A DNA stretch of 64,000 nt, taken from positions 1,922,001 to 1,986,000 of the forward strand of contig JAUKTV010000003.1 of NCBI GenBank assembly GCA_030549205.1, in the 5' to 3' direction. The translations under genes were made by a program, and so were the position numbers. The notes beneath the pieces were generated by a model. That model was given only the letters and a program-made list of their open reading frames with translations. It made no database searches and was not told the DNA's origin. Shown piece by piece: positions 1-10,826 of the stretch. Position 1 is the stretch's first letter, and every line of letters begins with the position of its first letter. This DNA comes from Apiosordaria backusii. Lineage: Eukaryota > Ascomycota > Sordariomycetes > Sordariales > Lasiosphaeriaceae.

Positions 1-3000
1 ACACGTCGTGGCGACGGCAACTGCTGGCGTGGCAAAGACAATGGACGTCTCAGCGGGACAGTCAATGGTAATGGCTCCGGTCGAAGCTGGGAACGTTATC
101 GTCGTTACCGTCGCGCCGGGCACTGTGATGGGGATGCTGATGGGGGTGAAGTACGTTGTGCTGGTAGGAAGGCCCGTACTGCTGTTCAATGTCGCCGGAT
201 CAGTGTAGACGATAGAGGGACCTCCATTGATCTGGGGCCAAGGTGGCAGGAGGATTGTTCGAGTGGTCTCGCCGCCCTGTCCATTGGGCAGTGTTACGAT
301 AACGGGTGGGATGTTTACACTGGGATAGATGGTGATAGGCATCGCTCCTGAAGTTGACACATTAACATTGGAAAAGCCGATGCCGTCAGTGACAACAGGG
401 GGCACCGAGATAGTCACAGTAGTGGTTGTAGTGACAAAGACCGTGGTCGCAACTCCACCGATAGTGGTGCTTGAGAACCCTCCATACTCCAGCGAGGTCG
501 TATAGCTGCTAGGTTGGATGGTGGTTGATGACCCGAGCGAGCTTGTCGGGATGACCATCATGCAGGATTTGGCCGGGCAACTCACAGTTGGCGTGTTCCA
601 GACATCGGTGTCAACCCACACAATGTCGACATTGTCAGACCCGGGGAGCGGCACCCACACGCTGACCTCGGTGGTGAAGCCTCGCTGGTTGCCGTCCTGC
701 GGGACATTGGTATTGTCGATACCGCTCGCGATGTTAATGGTCGCTACTGTGAACAAATTGAAGATGACGACGCCAGTAGAACCCTTCACCTCCAGAATGC
801 GATCTTGGCAGTTGTGTGTAGGTATGCAGTCCTGATAGTACTCGTTGAAAAAGCTGTACAATCCAGCAGAGTGAATCATGACATCCTTTGAGTCGATAAT
901 CTGCATGCCCCAGGCGTAGTTGCACCGATCATCCCACACTTCAGCTTCCACTTCGCAGTCACTGAAATCTGGGTCGTTGGGAAAAGAGGCAGCTGCGCGG
1001 AAAGGTTCCGGGGGCCTAGGCTTGGGCTGGTAGTAAGGCGACTCGGTCTGGATATGCCCCAGATACACGCTCTTAGCACCACTAATGAGATAGTTGTAAA
1101 GCACCGAGTGCTCGGAGCCACCGCCATAGAACCACGACGGGCCCTGGGATTCGATGAGCATACCGCGGGCGCCAAAGATGGAAATTTGCGTGGAGCTTGA
1201 GTCGGGTTGGCCGACGAGGGTTTTATCGTTGTCATGATCGCTTACCCACGCCCACACGTTCTCAAAATAACCATTGGCTTGAGCTGTGACGCGGAACATC
1301 ATGGAGGCAGCGATACATTCGGCGTTGTTGGTGAATTTGGGGCATGTGCTCAGGTCGAGGTCGGTACCCAAGGCGCCGCCGACACGGAAATGGGAGTCCC
1401 ACATCGCCGCTGCTCCTTGGGAGACTGCTGCGACGTTCCACTCCATCATGATGGCGCCGGCCGTAGCACCGCGCACCGAAAATAACATCTCGGTGATTTC
1501 CATAGTGCCTATGTCACCCTTGTTGCCGACCTGGACCATGACCTTGGGATTTTTCATGTCACTGAAATAGAAGCCAGATCCCAGAATCTGGGACCATAGA
1601 GAGCCTTGCACGACGGAGCCGGTCGGGATATTCACCGTGGAACCGACCGCATAGACTCCGGCTGGGAAGTAGGCGATCTTGGCTTCGTCCAGAGCATGTC
1701 GGAGAAAGCTGTTGACGCAAGACGCTTGGTCGCCGGTGGCGTCATTTTTGCACCCGCCATCCGTAGTCGCGATCAAGAAGGAACCGGTACCGTGTCTCTC
1801 GTATTGTGGCCGTGAGCGCACATAGAGCTTGCCATCGTCATCGTTGAGACCCTCACCCCTTGCAGGTGCTTCCACGGCGCCAGTTTGTGTTGAGCCTTCT
1901 GAACCATTGTACCGCTTTCCCGTGGCCCACAGGTCCGAGTTTCCTGAGAGAAGGGTGCTGCCACCATCCGTTATGACAGGATTGGCGACATTTTCGAAGA
2001 CAGTGTTATCGAGGACAATGTTGGGTGAAGTTGGAAGGCTGTTGGTCAGGACTCCAACCCTCACATCGCTGATCTTGGAATCGATGATAGAAACACTGCC
2101 AATGCCCTGGTCGCTGTCACCACCCACTCCTGAAATATTGAAGGCAATAGAGCCTCCATTGACGGTGATCTGCTGCCAATTCCAGCCCCAGTCCCAGATC
2201 ATTTGAACTGCGGTGTTGCACTGGTTGAAAACGAGGTTGCGCGCTGTGTACTGCTGAGAGCCCGCGCGCCAGCCGATATTGCCGCCATTGAACTCGATGT
2301 CAGACACGAATCCGCCACTGCCATTTTCGGTGAAGATGCCCACGGCCGTCACGGTGCTTGTGGTAGGCATGTCAAACACCAGGTTTTGCAGTGATGTGGC
2401 TTGAGACACCTGCCAATGGATTCCCGTGGGCACAAGGGGCTGGTCATGCTCAGCTGTCGATTCAGGCATGTCCATGAGGTCGAAGCGGAAATTGCGGATT
2501 TGACGGAAGAACTGATTCTGGTTGATATACCACTGATTTCCCCCGGCACCGGGGATGTAGGGATCCACGTCAAATAGAGCGATACCCTTAAACTCATCGC
2601 AGCCTTTAATGATGGGCATATCGTTGGGGTCACCGATGAACTGCGTGTAGTAATACTGAATCACAGGGGAGCAGATCTTGTAGGTGCCCGGCGGAAAGTA
2701 TACGATGGCGCCCTGCGAAAAAGTATTGCCACAATCCTGGCCGCATCGCGTCCGGGAGTCACCGACTGAGTCCTTGTTCCAACTGGCAGAGGCTGCATTG
2801 AGTGCCTCGGTGGTGTCGGTTTCACCCGTGTTATCGGCGCCAAAGTCATCCACGACATTGCGGAAGAACTGGTAGTTATCTCCACCAGCATGTGGTTGCT
2901 GTTTTGACAGTGAATATTAGACTCGCCGTAATCAAGAGCGAGTTCTGAAGGGGCGCTGAACTTACAGTACCCAAAGGTCCCAAACTCGAGAGCCAAAAGT

Positions 3001-3407
3001 CAGACGACTGCCGTTTGCGGTTGGCATTGAAGCTTGTTCGCTTGATGCCGCTGTCCCCGTCATAGCCGCCGCGAAGTACGGTGCCCTGCTGGAGGTTGGT
3101 CAAGTAACCGTCCAGACTCCCCGAGTAGGCCCAGACCGGGCCATTCTGTCTGCCCTTATCAGGTGCTGTCTTGTAATAGTTGTGTTGATTGTCGACCATG
3201 TATGCCGGAGCGGGCTGTGAAGGGAGCCGTCAGCATTCCATATTCTCGAACGTGGTACAGGGAGCTATGACAGACTCGTGGGTTGTAAGCGAGCTTGGTT
3301 GTATTGAAGCCGCCAGTCGAGTTCAGACCCCAAACCGTGCTGGCCGACTGCACAAGGCTCCATTGTGCAGCCAGCACAGTCAAGAAAAGAGTGAGTGGTG
3401 CCGTCAT
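1..3407 (-). CDS. GH55-type glucan 1,3-beta-glucosidase, secreted, 3' end outside window
   Basis: Probable exo-acting beta-1,3-glucanase of glycoside hydrolase family 55, acting on cell-wall or environmental glucans outside the cell. I read three exons: 3407-3276, 3214-2966 and 2898 to the window edge. The introns are 61 and 67 nt and the frame is preserved throughout, giving 1093 residues without a stop. The start at 3407 gives a clean signal peptide (MTAPLTLFLTVLAAQWSLVQS); an in-frame ATG at 3434 is the alternative. Two pectate-lyase-3-like beta-helix halves are recognisable. The first contains YQFFRNVVDDFGADNTGET and the second FLRHALDEAKIAYFPAGVY. After the helices comes a long Ser/Thr/Pro/Val-rich tail, roughly the last 250 residues and still running at base 1. 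The tail resembles a glycosylated linker, perhaps leading to a further domain or wall anchor outside the window. Family assignment is from remembered motifs. The first donor (GTCTGT) is weak. Confidence 0.85.
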
Positions 3408-4297
3408 GGTGCTGTATTTGCTCAGCACTGACACCAGTGGGTCGACGAGACGCAGAGAAGCGCGTTAACTAGAGGGGAAAACATGGTCTTGAGATGAGGG
3501 CATCCTCCATGATTTCATCTCAAGCAACGCTGACCTGGAGACAGCCTTGCCACTGAAGGGTCAACTGAGGCTAATAGAGCTATGACCGATGCAGTCACTC
3601 TCCGGCTTTGGCATTCGGTAATTTGTGGCCGAGGACGGGCCATCGGAGCGGTCGGTTCGTTGGTTGGTCATGCAGGACTCATCTTTCACTGTTGGTAAGA
3701 TGAACGTTAACAGACGGGGACAGGGTTGCATAACCCCTGCATGTGATGGAAGAATCGACGGAGTCATCTTCAAAGTACCTGTTTTTTCGTCCGAGCTTCC
3801 GAGATGGCTACCATCTAGACCATGGTCATGAGGCCATGCCCCATCATTCATGGTATGACTAGGTAGCAACGCGGAGCATAGATGAACTGCCAACGTGCGG
3901 CGCGTTAAATGATACAGTGCCCTTGTCTATTCACAATTTCATCCAGTCTATAGATCAGGGAAGGGGCTGGGTTAAGTGTACGCCTAATACGGCAGGTAGT
4001 GCTCAACCATGTAGGAGATACAGAAGCTGACATAGGTCGAGTAGGTCACGTATGGTAACCCAGGATTGTGACATCGAGGACTACGACACTATGCTCCGAG
4101 TTGTCTGACCGCCGTCCGCAATGTGTTGATACCTAGGTACCTACCTACCTGCACAGGTGATTATAAGTTGACATACTTGTGTCCTTTCTTCTTTGCTCAT
4201 CAACACACTCGGATCCTGTGAATCCCCCAAAGTCTCCAGCAGTCGTTATCAAAAGACCTTAGCACTTTTATTCGTTCAAACATCCTTCTCGCTCAAG
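3408..4297. other. Intergenic, divergent promoters
   Basis: This lies between two genes transcribed outward, the GH55 gene to the left and the small secreted protein gene to the right. No open frame here looks like protein. Around 4133-4152 there is a run of the short motif CTAGGTACCTACCTACC, which recurs elsewhere in the window. Confidence 0.6.
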
Positions 4298-4852
4298 ATG
4301 TTCTTCAAGCTCGTCAACCTTGTCCCACTGGCCCTCTTCGGAGGCGCCATCGCAGCACCAGGCTTCGTCCCGGGTTCCATCAAGGCAGCTCGCGTCTGTT
4401 ATGAGACGGAAACGCCTAGTCGTCTCTGCTACACTGCTCCCGACAATGTTCCGCAAGACGTCCTTGTCGACGATGTGAAGTTCATCGCGGCCTACCTTCG
4501 CGCCTATGGTGCGCAGACCAGGGCCGGCCGCCTGTTCAACATGGCCGCCGCCGATGCCCCTGACTGTGGCGAATGGCTCCTCTACTCCCATGGAACCGCA
4601 CAGGCTTTCGCCAAACACATCGACAACACGGTCAACTCGAGTGTGCTCTTTGCCGACATTGCCACCACCATCGACGGTGGCGCCAATGCCAATTCAACCC
4701 AGCAGGCGGCGGCGCTTGTTGGATGTGGCACTGATGGCGGATCGTTGGGCGTGCTCGTCAACGCCACTCACCCGACCTACTCAGGGTCGACGTACCCGGC
4801 CGGCTACAAGACCAGTGGCATTATTATCAAGATTGTGGCTTCGGGCGTGTAG
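4298..4852 (+). CDS. Small secreted protein of unknown function (184 aa)
   Basis: Intronless frame of 184 codons ending at TAG 4850-4852. The chosen start at 4298 begins MFFKLVNLVPLALFGGAIAA, a convincing signal peptide; the upstream in-frame ATG at 4193 would bury it. The mature part carries four cysteines (in ARVCYETE, SRLCYTAP, APDCGEW and LVGCGTD), which could form two disulphides. Two N-glycosylation sequons are visible (VNSSV and ANSTQ, with a further VNATH near the end). The body is globular-looking, with aromatic and glycine-rich turns such as IDGGANANS and GYKTSGIIIKI. I do not recognise a family. A secreted enzyme-like or effector-like role is possible, but nothing in the sequence fixes it. 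The codon use, with many C-ending codons, supports a real gene. Confidence 0.75.
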   Translation: MFFKLVNLVPLALFGGAIAAPGFVPGSIKAARVCYETETPSRLCYTAPDNVPQDVLVDDVKFIAAYLRAYGAQTRAGRLFNMAAADAPDCGEWLLYSHGTAQAFAKHIDNTVNSSVLFADIATTIDGGANANSTQQAAALVGCGTDGGSLGVLVNATHPTYSGSTYPAGYKTSGIIIKIVASGV

Positions 4853-5534
4853 GACTTGGACCTGTACATACATTAGCAACGCAGCACAAGCCAAGGCTCT
4901 CTGCAGAGAAAACCGAAAGCTTGAGATAGATAAGAATTTCTTGTGCTGCATCTAAAGCCTTTTTCGTGCTCCTTGCCGATTTGACTGTAGGTATTGTGGT
5001 AAATTTCCGCCTTATTGCCGGTACCTGGTTGGATGTTGGTTCCTGGTGAGCGGAACATTCCCCTATCTGTATCATTGGCAGGACATCAACCCGCTTTCAT
5101 GCAGCCTAGCTGGGCTGATCAAAAGTATCCAGATCCCTCTTCCGTGGTACCACTTCGAGGGCCTGAGTCCAACCAACCTAAGTCATAAAGACTGCTGATC
5201 TCTACTACATTCAGCTAGCTTGCTTTCGCCAACGGTGTTGTAAGTGCACACCAACAATCATCTCAACTTGTACTACGTGTGCAACGTGATCTCGGTCACG
5301 GCGTGTTTTGTTGGTCCCAAAATCTTACTGCATACAGGCACCAATGTTACGATGTATCATCAATACGCCCTTTCCCTCATGTTGTTGATTAAATCACACG
5401 GCCTCGGCATCCTTCATAACATCCTCATCATTCCATGTCACCAAATGTCTCCCAGACAGGAAGGTCCACGGGCTATCCATCTCGTTGGCCCATGATCCGT
5501 ATAGGTTGCCAGCCGGCTCTGTAGTACCAACAAG

Positions 5535-5660
5535 CAAGCCGTCTGGCTGTCTTGCAATCTCCGGACACATGACCTGCCAGTAGCCCGAGGATAAGCAGTC
5601 ACCAACACTTTCCAGCATCAACAGGAACCAACATATCATGTAATACTACCGAATGGATCA
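5535..5660. repeat. Degenerate direct repeat, copy 1
   Basis: Shares two blocks with 5790-5875: GCCGTCTGGCTGTCTTGC against GCCGTCCGGCTGCCTCGC, then CAACAGGAACCAACAT followed by CATGTAATAC. Copy 1 has an extra ~45 bp between the blocks. In the first block most differences are T in this copy where the other has C. Confidence 0.6.
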
Positions 5661-5789
5661 CCGGACATGCTCTCTTGACTTATGTCCTTGTTGGGTATGC
5701 GAGCCGGAACTAGTCATCTACCTTAGTCTACGGGACAGGCTACCAATCATATGCTTAGGAGGATTTGGCAACCGGTATAGACCTAACGC

Positions 5790-5875
5790 GTAGGCCGTCC
5801 GGCTGCCTCGCACTCCCCGGAAATTATAGGCCCAACAGGAACCAACACAGCATGTAATACAACCGAACCAATCAC
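5790..5875. repeat. Degenerate direct repeat, copy 2
   Basis: Partner of 5535-5660, about 250 bp downstream in the same orientation. It keeps the C-rich version of the shared block (GCCGTCCGGCTGCCTCGCAC). It is not part of any gene I can support. Confidence 0.6.
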
Positions 5876-6377
5876 TAGTCCTTCACACTGGCCATCGGAG
5901 AGGACCCTTCGGCCTTACGTTCTTGGCCGAGGTAGCACGCTAACCCGAGCTACTCGTTGTGCATACACAACTAGTTGGAAAATCCAGCCGAGCCATGGGT
6001 AGGGTGCGGTTGGAAGCTGGCTAGGTAGATAGGCAGGCCCAACGAGCACTGACAATCTTCCTGTGAGGCTGACTCGTATGTGAAGAAGTTTCCTTGCCAA
6101 AACACCCCTGCCAAGTACCTACACTACCAACAGTTTGCTGGCTTTCCCGAGATGACTTCTGACAAGGTCGCACTCGGCTCTTATGGGAGTGAAGTGATAT
6201 TTCCCACGCGTGATTAGGAATTCATGCGCAAGATGATGGTTTTCTGTGCGCGGATGATCTCAAGTTGATACCACTACCTTCGCTGCCCTCTTCGTTTTCG
6301 TTGAATCATCTCCACGCACACCACGGTCATCCGCGCCATCAACTTCTAAGCTTGGATAGTCTCTGAGCTTGCACCAG

Positions 6378-7689
6378 ATGGCGAGAATCTCTTTTCTTCT
6401 GGGCTTGACTACGTGTCTACTCACTCTTCTGCCGTCCACCATCGGAGTAGAGATCCATGAGATCTTTACGCTTCCCAGAACAGGCACCACCAATGGCGGC
6501 TGTGGAGATCGAATGAATGTATTGGACCAGTGGCTCGGCGAAAGTATTCGAAGTGTCGGTGTGGCCCTGGACGCCATCAACGACTACGACAACGATGCCC
6601 GGGTTCGAAAGTCCATGGCAAAATTCTTTCGCATACACAATGGCGGTAAACTACCAGAGACCGGTATTAGAGTGGATGCTGTCCAGGAGGTCAAAGGCAA
6701 GTTCCCACTGCAACACGATATCCCGATCTTTCTCCTAGGTATTGTTGGAAGATCTTCAATTGTTCATCGTTGCGTCCAGCCTTCAAACCTCTTACGAGAC
6801 TAATTAACGTCCTGATCAGACAATCTCCAATATGTTGAGGACTTTCTGAACCACGAAACGATTGGTGAAACTGCTGATTTCATATATAATTCGGATAATT
6901 ACTGGTTATTCTGTCACAGCAACTTTCTCGTGGCGCATGGAAACACCGACCCAGCACTCGATTATGAAGCCGATATTATATTGGACGAAGATGGCAACCA
7001 AGTCCGCATCGGCGACATTCCCGAATACGTCGCCCAACTTGAGAAAGAACCAAACGCTATCCCATGGTGGGCCGGATCGTCCGGCTTGAACGGCTACTAC
7101 TTCACAGAAACCGGCGGCAACTTCTGCAATGGAGACAACCTCGGCCTCACCGCAAGCATTCAACCGTTGCAACGAAACGCTAACAACCAGGCTGAGGAGG
7201 ACGATCTGCTGGCGAGCGTCATTCTTTGCCCACATGCCTTCGATGGGAGCAAGAGGCCAAATAATTATAGAGAGGCGAACAGTTTACTCCGCGAAGGCAT
7301 AAACCTTGCGGACGCGGTTCCCAAGAGCGCAACTCTCCTTCACGAGCTCTTTCACGCTCTCCGAGGAGATGCATTTTTGGCAGGCGACGATGAGATCTGT
7401 AAGTAGCTTGCACCACATTGTCTGTTTTGGGCAGATAGTTTGAAAAAAGACAGGTACTGACTCAAGAGTGGTAGATGACATCGCCAGCTGCATCGACCTG
7501 GCCAATAGGAACGGCGCCGAAGCGCGTCAAAACCCCGAAAGTTATGTCTTTTTTGTCGCCCATATGTATCACATGCTTGGAACCCCGGATGCGGAGGACC
7601 CTGACGGATCAATTAACAAGCAATGGGACTTTAAGGTTCAGGGTAAAGACCGGGTTTTTGGGGCATTTGAGAATCCATCACGGACTTGA
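6378..7689 (+). CDS. Secreted HExxH metalloprotease, lysine-specific metalloendopeptidase-like (384 aa)
   Basis: Exons 6378-6738, 6820-7398 and 7475-7689, with introns of 81 and 76 nt. The start MARISFLLGLTTCLLTLLPS is a signal peptide; an ATG three codons upstream (6369) is an alternative. The zinc motif HELFH lies at residues 295-299 in LLHELFHALRGDAFLAGDDE. It is followed by YDIASCIDLANRNGAEA and NPESYVFFVAHMY. That order (HExxH, an acidic loop, Y..xxC..LA, then a Tyr/Phe-rich helix) is what I expect of the aspzincin-like fungal lysine-specific metalloendopeptidase domain. The region between the signal peptide and the HExxH motif has scattered cysteines and no propeptide cleavage site that I can identify. 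A role in extracellular protein degradation is inferred; the substrate is unknown. The third zinc ligand is probably one of the Asp residues after the HExxH motif, but this is not certain. Confidence 0.75.
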
Positions 7690-7987
7690 TCATACTTAGA
7701 CGGTCGGGGAAGCCAGGAGACTGTATGCCCAACAGTGGTGTCAAAGCGGATGGTTAACAGGTTGCGGAGGTTTGGATACCATAGTCAGGTGCACCTTGGA
7801 GAGGTAAAGAGCCACATTCCCTTGCAATATAGGTTTGAACAGGGATTCCGCACAGAGTCAATCTCATAGTATTAACCATGTACCCAAAGCCACAGCGTCA
7901 AGGAAATGATGGTATGCAGACTGCTAAACACTCATTGACCTTTAAATCAACCCTTGTTCACCTAGGCGCTAGTAAGAGGGTTTACGG

Positions 7988-9044
7988 CTACCAACGTGTC
8001 CCGCACCATCTTACCTCCGGTTTGGGGTGTTGGCGATGATACTCTAGAAAGTCCTGCAACTTTCGTTCCTGTTCCAACTCCTCCTCATCAGGCTCCCAGG
8101 GTGGTTCATAACGTGGAATCTCGGAAATATCCCAACGTTCCTGCACCCAAGCCGTAACCGGAGGCATGACCTTTGCCACAGCTTCATTCCACGACTTCCT
8201 TGCCTCCGGGTCCGCTGCCGATGCTTCCTCATGTTCCGGAGTGGCACCGTATTTACGTGGCCAAAGGTGAAACTCGCAGATGACTGCCCGACCCTGGGTA
8301 TGTTCCTCGGTCTGCTCCAACTTTCCAAATTTGCTTTGCACCCAGTTGTCTTCCTCAATCATCCAGAACCACGTCGTCATATAATCCTGCCAGTGAAGAC
8401 CATGCCCTCTAATAAATTCGGAGCCGCGAGGTTGAAAGTTGCACAACTGGCCTCTCAGCCCTTGGTACGCGCTCTGCGTGGGATCATCGCCTGGTTTACG
8501 CGGTACCAAGAATGCGTTGAAGGTTACGCGGCCCTCCACGTCTGCCGCGGGTCTCTGGGTGGATTCTTGTAAGATGAGAAACCGCGACGATGCCGGCGCC
8601 GGTGGTGACGAGGACGACGAAGCGTCTTCAACAGTCAAGGAGCTCAGCGCTGAGGTTGAGTTCTCGATGGACACTTGCAAGCTGTCGTTTTCAGGGAGGT
8701 TCTGCAAAAACTCGGCGCAGGCAGCAGAGGACTGAAACTTTTTCAAGTTTTCCAAGTCCCTCCACTCTAGGTTCACGATGACAGGTTAGTCATAAAATGT
8801 GCAAGGAGTTTGCATATGATATTCTTCAACACTCACTGATGATATAAGCAGCCTGCTCGGGATTTTCCATCATTCTTCCCAGCCATACCTTCCAGGCACC
8901 TCCGATGTCCGCAAGTGGGCCGACGTGTACATCCTCGTGGGCCACCGCCCATGTTGGCCACTCTTGCTCTTTGGGTAAATGGAATCGCGTCCAAGTCACC
9001 ACACTGCGTTCGCGCTTTCTCGCCGTTTGCTTAGTACGAGCCAT
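7988..9044 (-). CDS. Protein of unknown function with a perfect histone H3 N-terminal tail (328 aa)
   Basis: Exons 9044-8837 and 8766-7988, with a 70-nt intron (GTGAGT donor, GACTAAC branch, CTAG acceptor) that keeps the frame; total 328 residues. The protein begins MARTKQTARKRERSVV. Residues 2-10 equal histone H3 residues 1-9 (ARTKQTARK), including the K4 and K9 positions; H3 Ser10 is replaced by Arg. No histone fold follows. The body has a segment around residues 45-95 (VHVGPLADIGGAW, NPEQAAYIIKWRDLENLKKF, AACAEFLQNLP) that resembles small dimeric alpha/beta-barrel (ABM-like) domains of fungal proteins. A Ser/Ala/Pro-rich linker follows, then a second, Trp-rich half (WQDYMTTWFWMIEEDNWVQ) and an acidic/basic C-terminus. 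Ala after Met means the initiator Met should be removed, exposing the same free N-terminus as H3. Function unknown; interaction with H3 tail readers or writers is inference. The neighbouring gene to the left is convergent. Confidence 0.8.
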
Positions 9045-9925
9045 GATGTCAAGGTACTACGAAGATGAGGATGATGGTGCTGCTTTTCTAATGATAAATG
9101 TCGATAGCTGCAAGAACCGAAGTTGAATGTTTGGATGGCAGGGCTTACGGGTACCTACTTATACCCTGAATCTAATCACCAACAGCTGCCTGATCAGTGG
9201 CAAAAGCGGGGTACCAGAACCGCCGCAGGCCGTTGAATCCCTATACGCTGCATGAGGACTGTTCAATAACCCTAACCCTCAGTTGGGCGAACCAAAGTCA
9301 AGGCACTGTTGGGTCGCGAGACATAGTCCCGACACCCAACCGTTTCTTTAGAGTTTCCAAAACAGTGCGGCGGCGATCTTGTCCCGGCGAGAACCCGGAT
9401 CCAGTCCACTGCACCCCCTGGTCGAAAGGTAGAGCTCAACAACTCAGGGGTTCAGGGGCTAGCTCCACTTAAGTAAACAAAGTCGACACAAAGAGAGAAC
9501 CTAAGTAGGCAGTTGTCGTTGTCACTCCCCGCCTTACTGGAGGACTGCAACCAGCAACTCCATGAAACTAGCACGTGAGAGAAAACATCATCATAACATT
9601 TAGTTTCAATGTTTCGCCCTTTGAAATATCGGTCAGAAACTTCCATTACACCATGAGAACGGTGGAATTTGGCAGGTTCAGTTCTGCACAGGCAGTGCCT
9701 CGCGATACTGCGTTCAATACTATAAAGGTAGAAAGTCTCTTCCTGTAACAGGAGATATTTGAGAAATAAAAGACAGCAAGTAACAGTAACTGCTTAGAGA
9801 AACATAGACAAGATGCTCATTTATCATGCTGATAAGTGGTGCCTGTCTGGATCCCGCGGGAAACCCGGAGACAGGGGTAAAGAGGCAAAAAGGAGTATCG
9901 AGTGGAACCAAAAATCCACCAAAAA
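9045..9925. other. Intergenic between H3-tail protein gene and 5S rRNA
   Basis: No coding frame is supported. It contains one telobox-like motif, AACCCTAACCCT, at about 9269-9280. The first part is the promoter of the H3-tail protein gene on the minus strand. Confidence 0.5.
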
Positions 9926-10043
9926 CATACAACACCAGGGATTCCCCAGTGGTCACCCACCTGAGTACTAGTCTGGCGATCAGCTGTTTGACTAGGGAAG
10001 AGCGGACGGGATTCCGTATTTTCAGCTGTCTATGGTCGTATGT
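9926..10043 (-). rRNA. 5S ribosomal RNA
   Basis: Read on the minus strand, the segment begins ACATACGACCATAGACAG and ends GGAATCCCTGGTGTTGTATG, about 118 nt. These ends pair to form helix I. The core has the fungal 5S landmarks ATCCCGTCCGCTC and GGTGGGTGACCAC. A T-run follows directly (TTTTT), as expected for Pol III termination. Single dispersed 5S genes, outside the rDNA array, are usual in Pezizomycotina. The internal sequence differs in places from the common Sordariomycete type as I recall it, so a minor variant or a decaying copy is possible. Confidence 0.85.
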
Positions 10044-10522
10044 GATCGTTTGTGCCAGAACATGGCCTTTTGAAGGTGTTTCACTTGGCCAATATTATGA
10101 CTTGATCTCTCTAACTTAGAGGAATGACAACGTATTTATTCCAGCCAAGGTCTTGGAATTGAGGATTTTATATGCCTATAATAGGCAGATACCTGTTACA
10201 GAATCCGAATCTAGGTATCGAATTCCCCTGACAGCTTTACTCTTCCCTAACTTGTAATCAAATATTAGCCCCCTCTAATCTCATGCACGAAGACATCACA
10301 ACCTCAAAACCTCTGCCATACCACATCATCAACAGTTCCAACCAACACAATAAACTAGCACCGTCCAGTAAGAGGATAAGCACTACCCAAACATCAGCAA
10401 CTTTCCCACAACTAACATCCTCAAATTTCCACAAGAAACGACTCTCCCAAATTTTTAGAAGAAAAGTAACTCACTGATACTCCCACCCAGCAATCGTCTG
10501 CCTCCCACCCCGCTGACAAGCA
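10044..10522. other. Intergenic, AT-rich
   Basis: Lies between the 5S rRNA promoter side and the 3' end of the small secreted protein gene. I see no gene or notable repeat. Confidence 0.5.
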
Positions 10523-10826
10523 TCAACAATAGCCTGCAACCCCACCGCACAGTAATAAGTCGAAACTCCGTCTCGTGTTCAAATTCTGAATCTGGATCCC
10601 ATAGCGAATGTTGGCCTTTTGATAGCAGAACCCTTTGATGCCGTTAGCAGGGAAGACACCCTGGAGGGCACCCACTTTATCATCATTACCCGCGGCAGGC
10701 ACGGCCGATGTGGTGTTTTGCGTTGTTGCAGTCGTCCCAGGAGGGGGAGCCGGGGCCGTTGCAGGAGATTGCTGCTTCGGTTGCGCTGAGGAGGGCGAGG
10801 AAGGGGAGGAGGGTGGTGAGTTGCAT
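10523..10826 (-). CDS. Small secreted cysteine-containing protein, gene model unresolved
   Basis: The start at 10826 gives a signal peptide (MQLTTLLPFLALLSATEAA), followed by a cysteine-containing mature start, ISCNGPGSPSWDDCNNA. That frame closes at about 10690. Further protein-like coding text continues in two other frames: one with FCYQKANIRYG (about 10631-10575) and one with YYCAVGLQAIVDACQRGG (about 10565-10500). A splice of 57-68 nt is plausible between the first and second segments, using branch GCTAACG and acceptor CAAAG with donor GTAATG or GTGCCT. Between the second and third segments there is no room for an intron, so a one-base indel is implied. The gene may therefore be decayed, or the assembly may contain an error. 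The mature protein is small and Cys-rich like many fungal secreted effectors; no function is assigned. End coordinates are approximate. Confidence 0.4.

Larger units (their letters stand above)
4853..6377. other. Intergenic region with a degenerate direct repeat
   Basis: No protein-like frame is seen. Segments at about 5535-5660 and 5790-5875 are diverged copies of each other (see the repeat entries). The 5' part carries the 3' flank of the small secreted protein gene. The last few hundred bases form the promoter of the metalloprotease gene. Confidence 0.5.
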
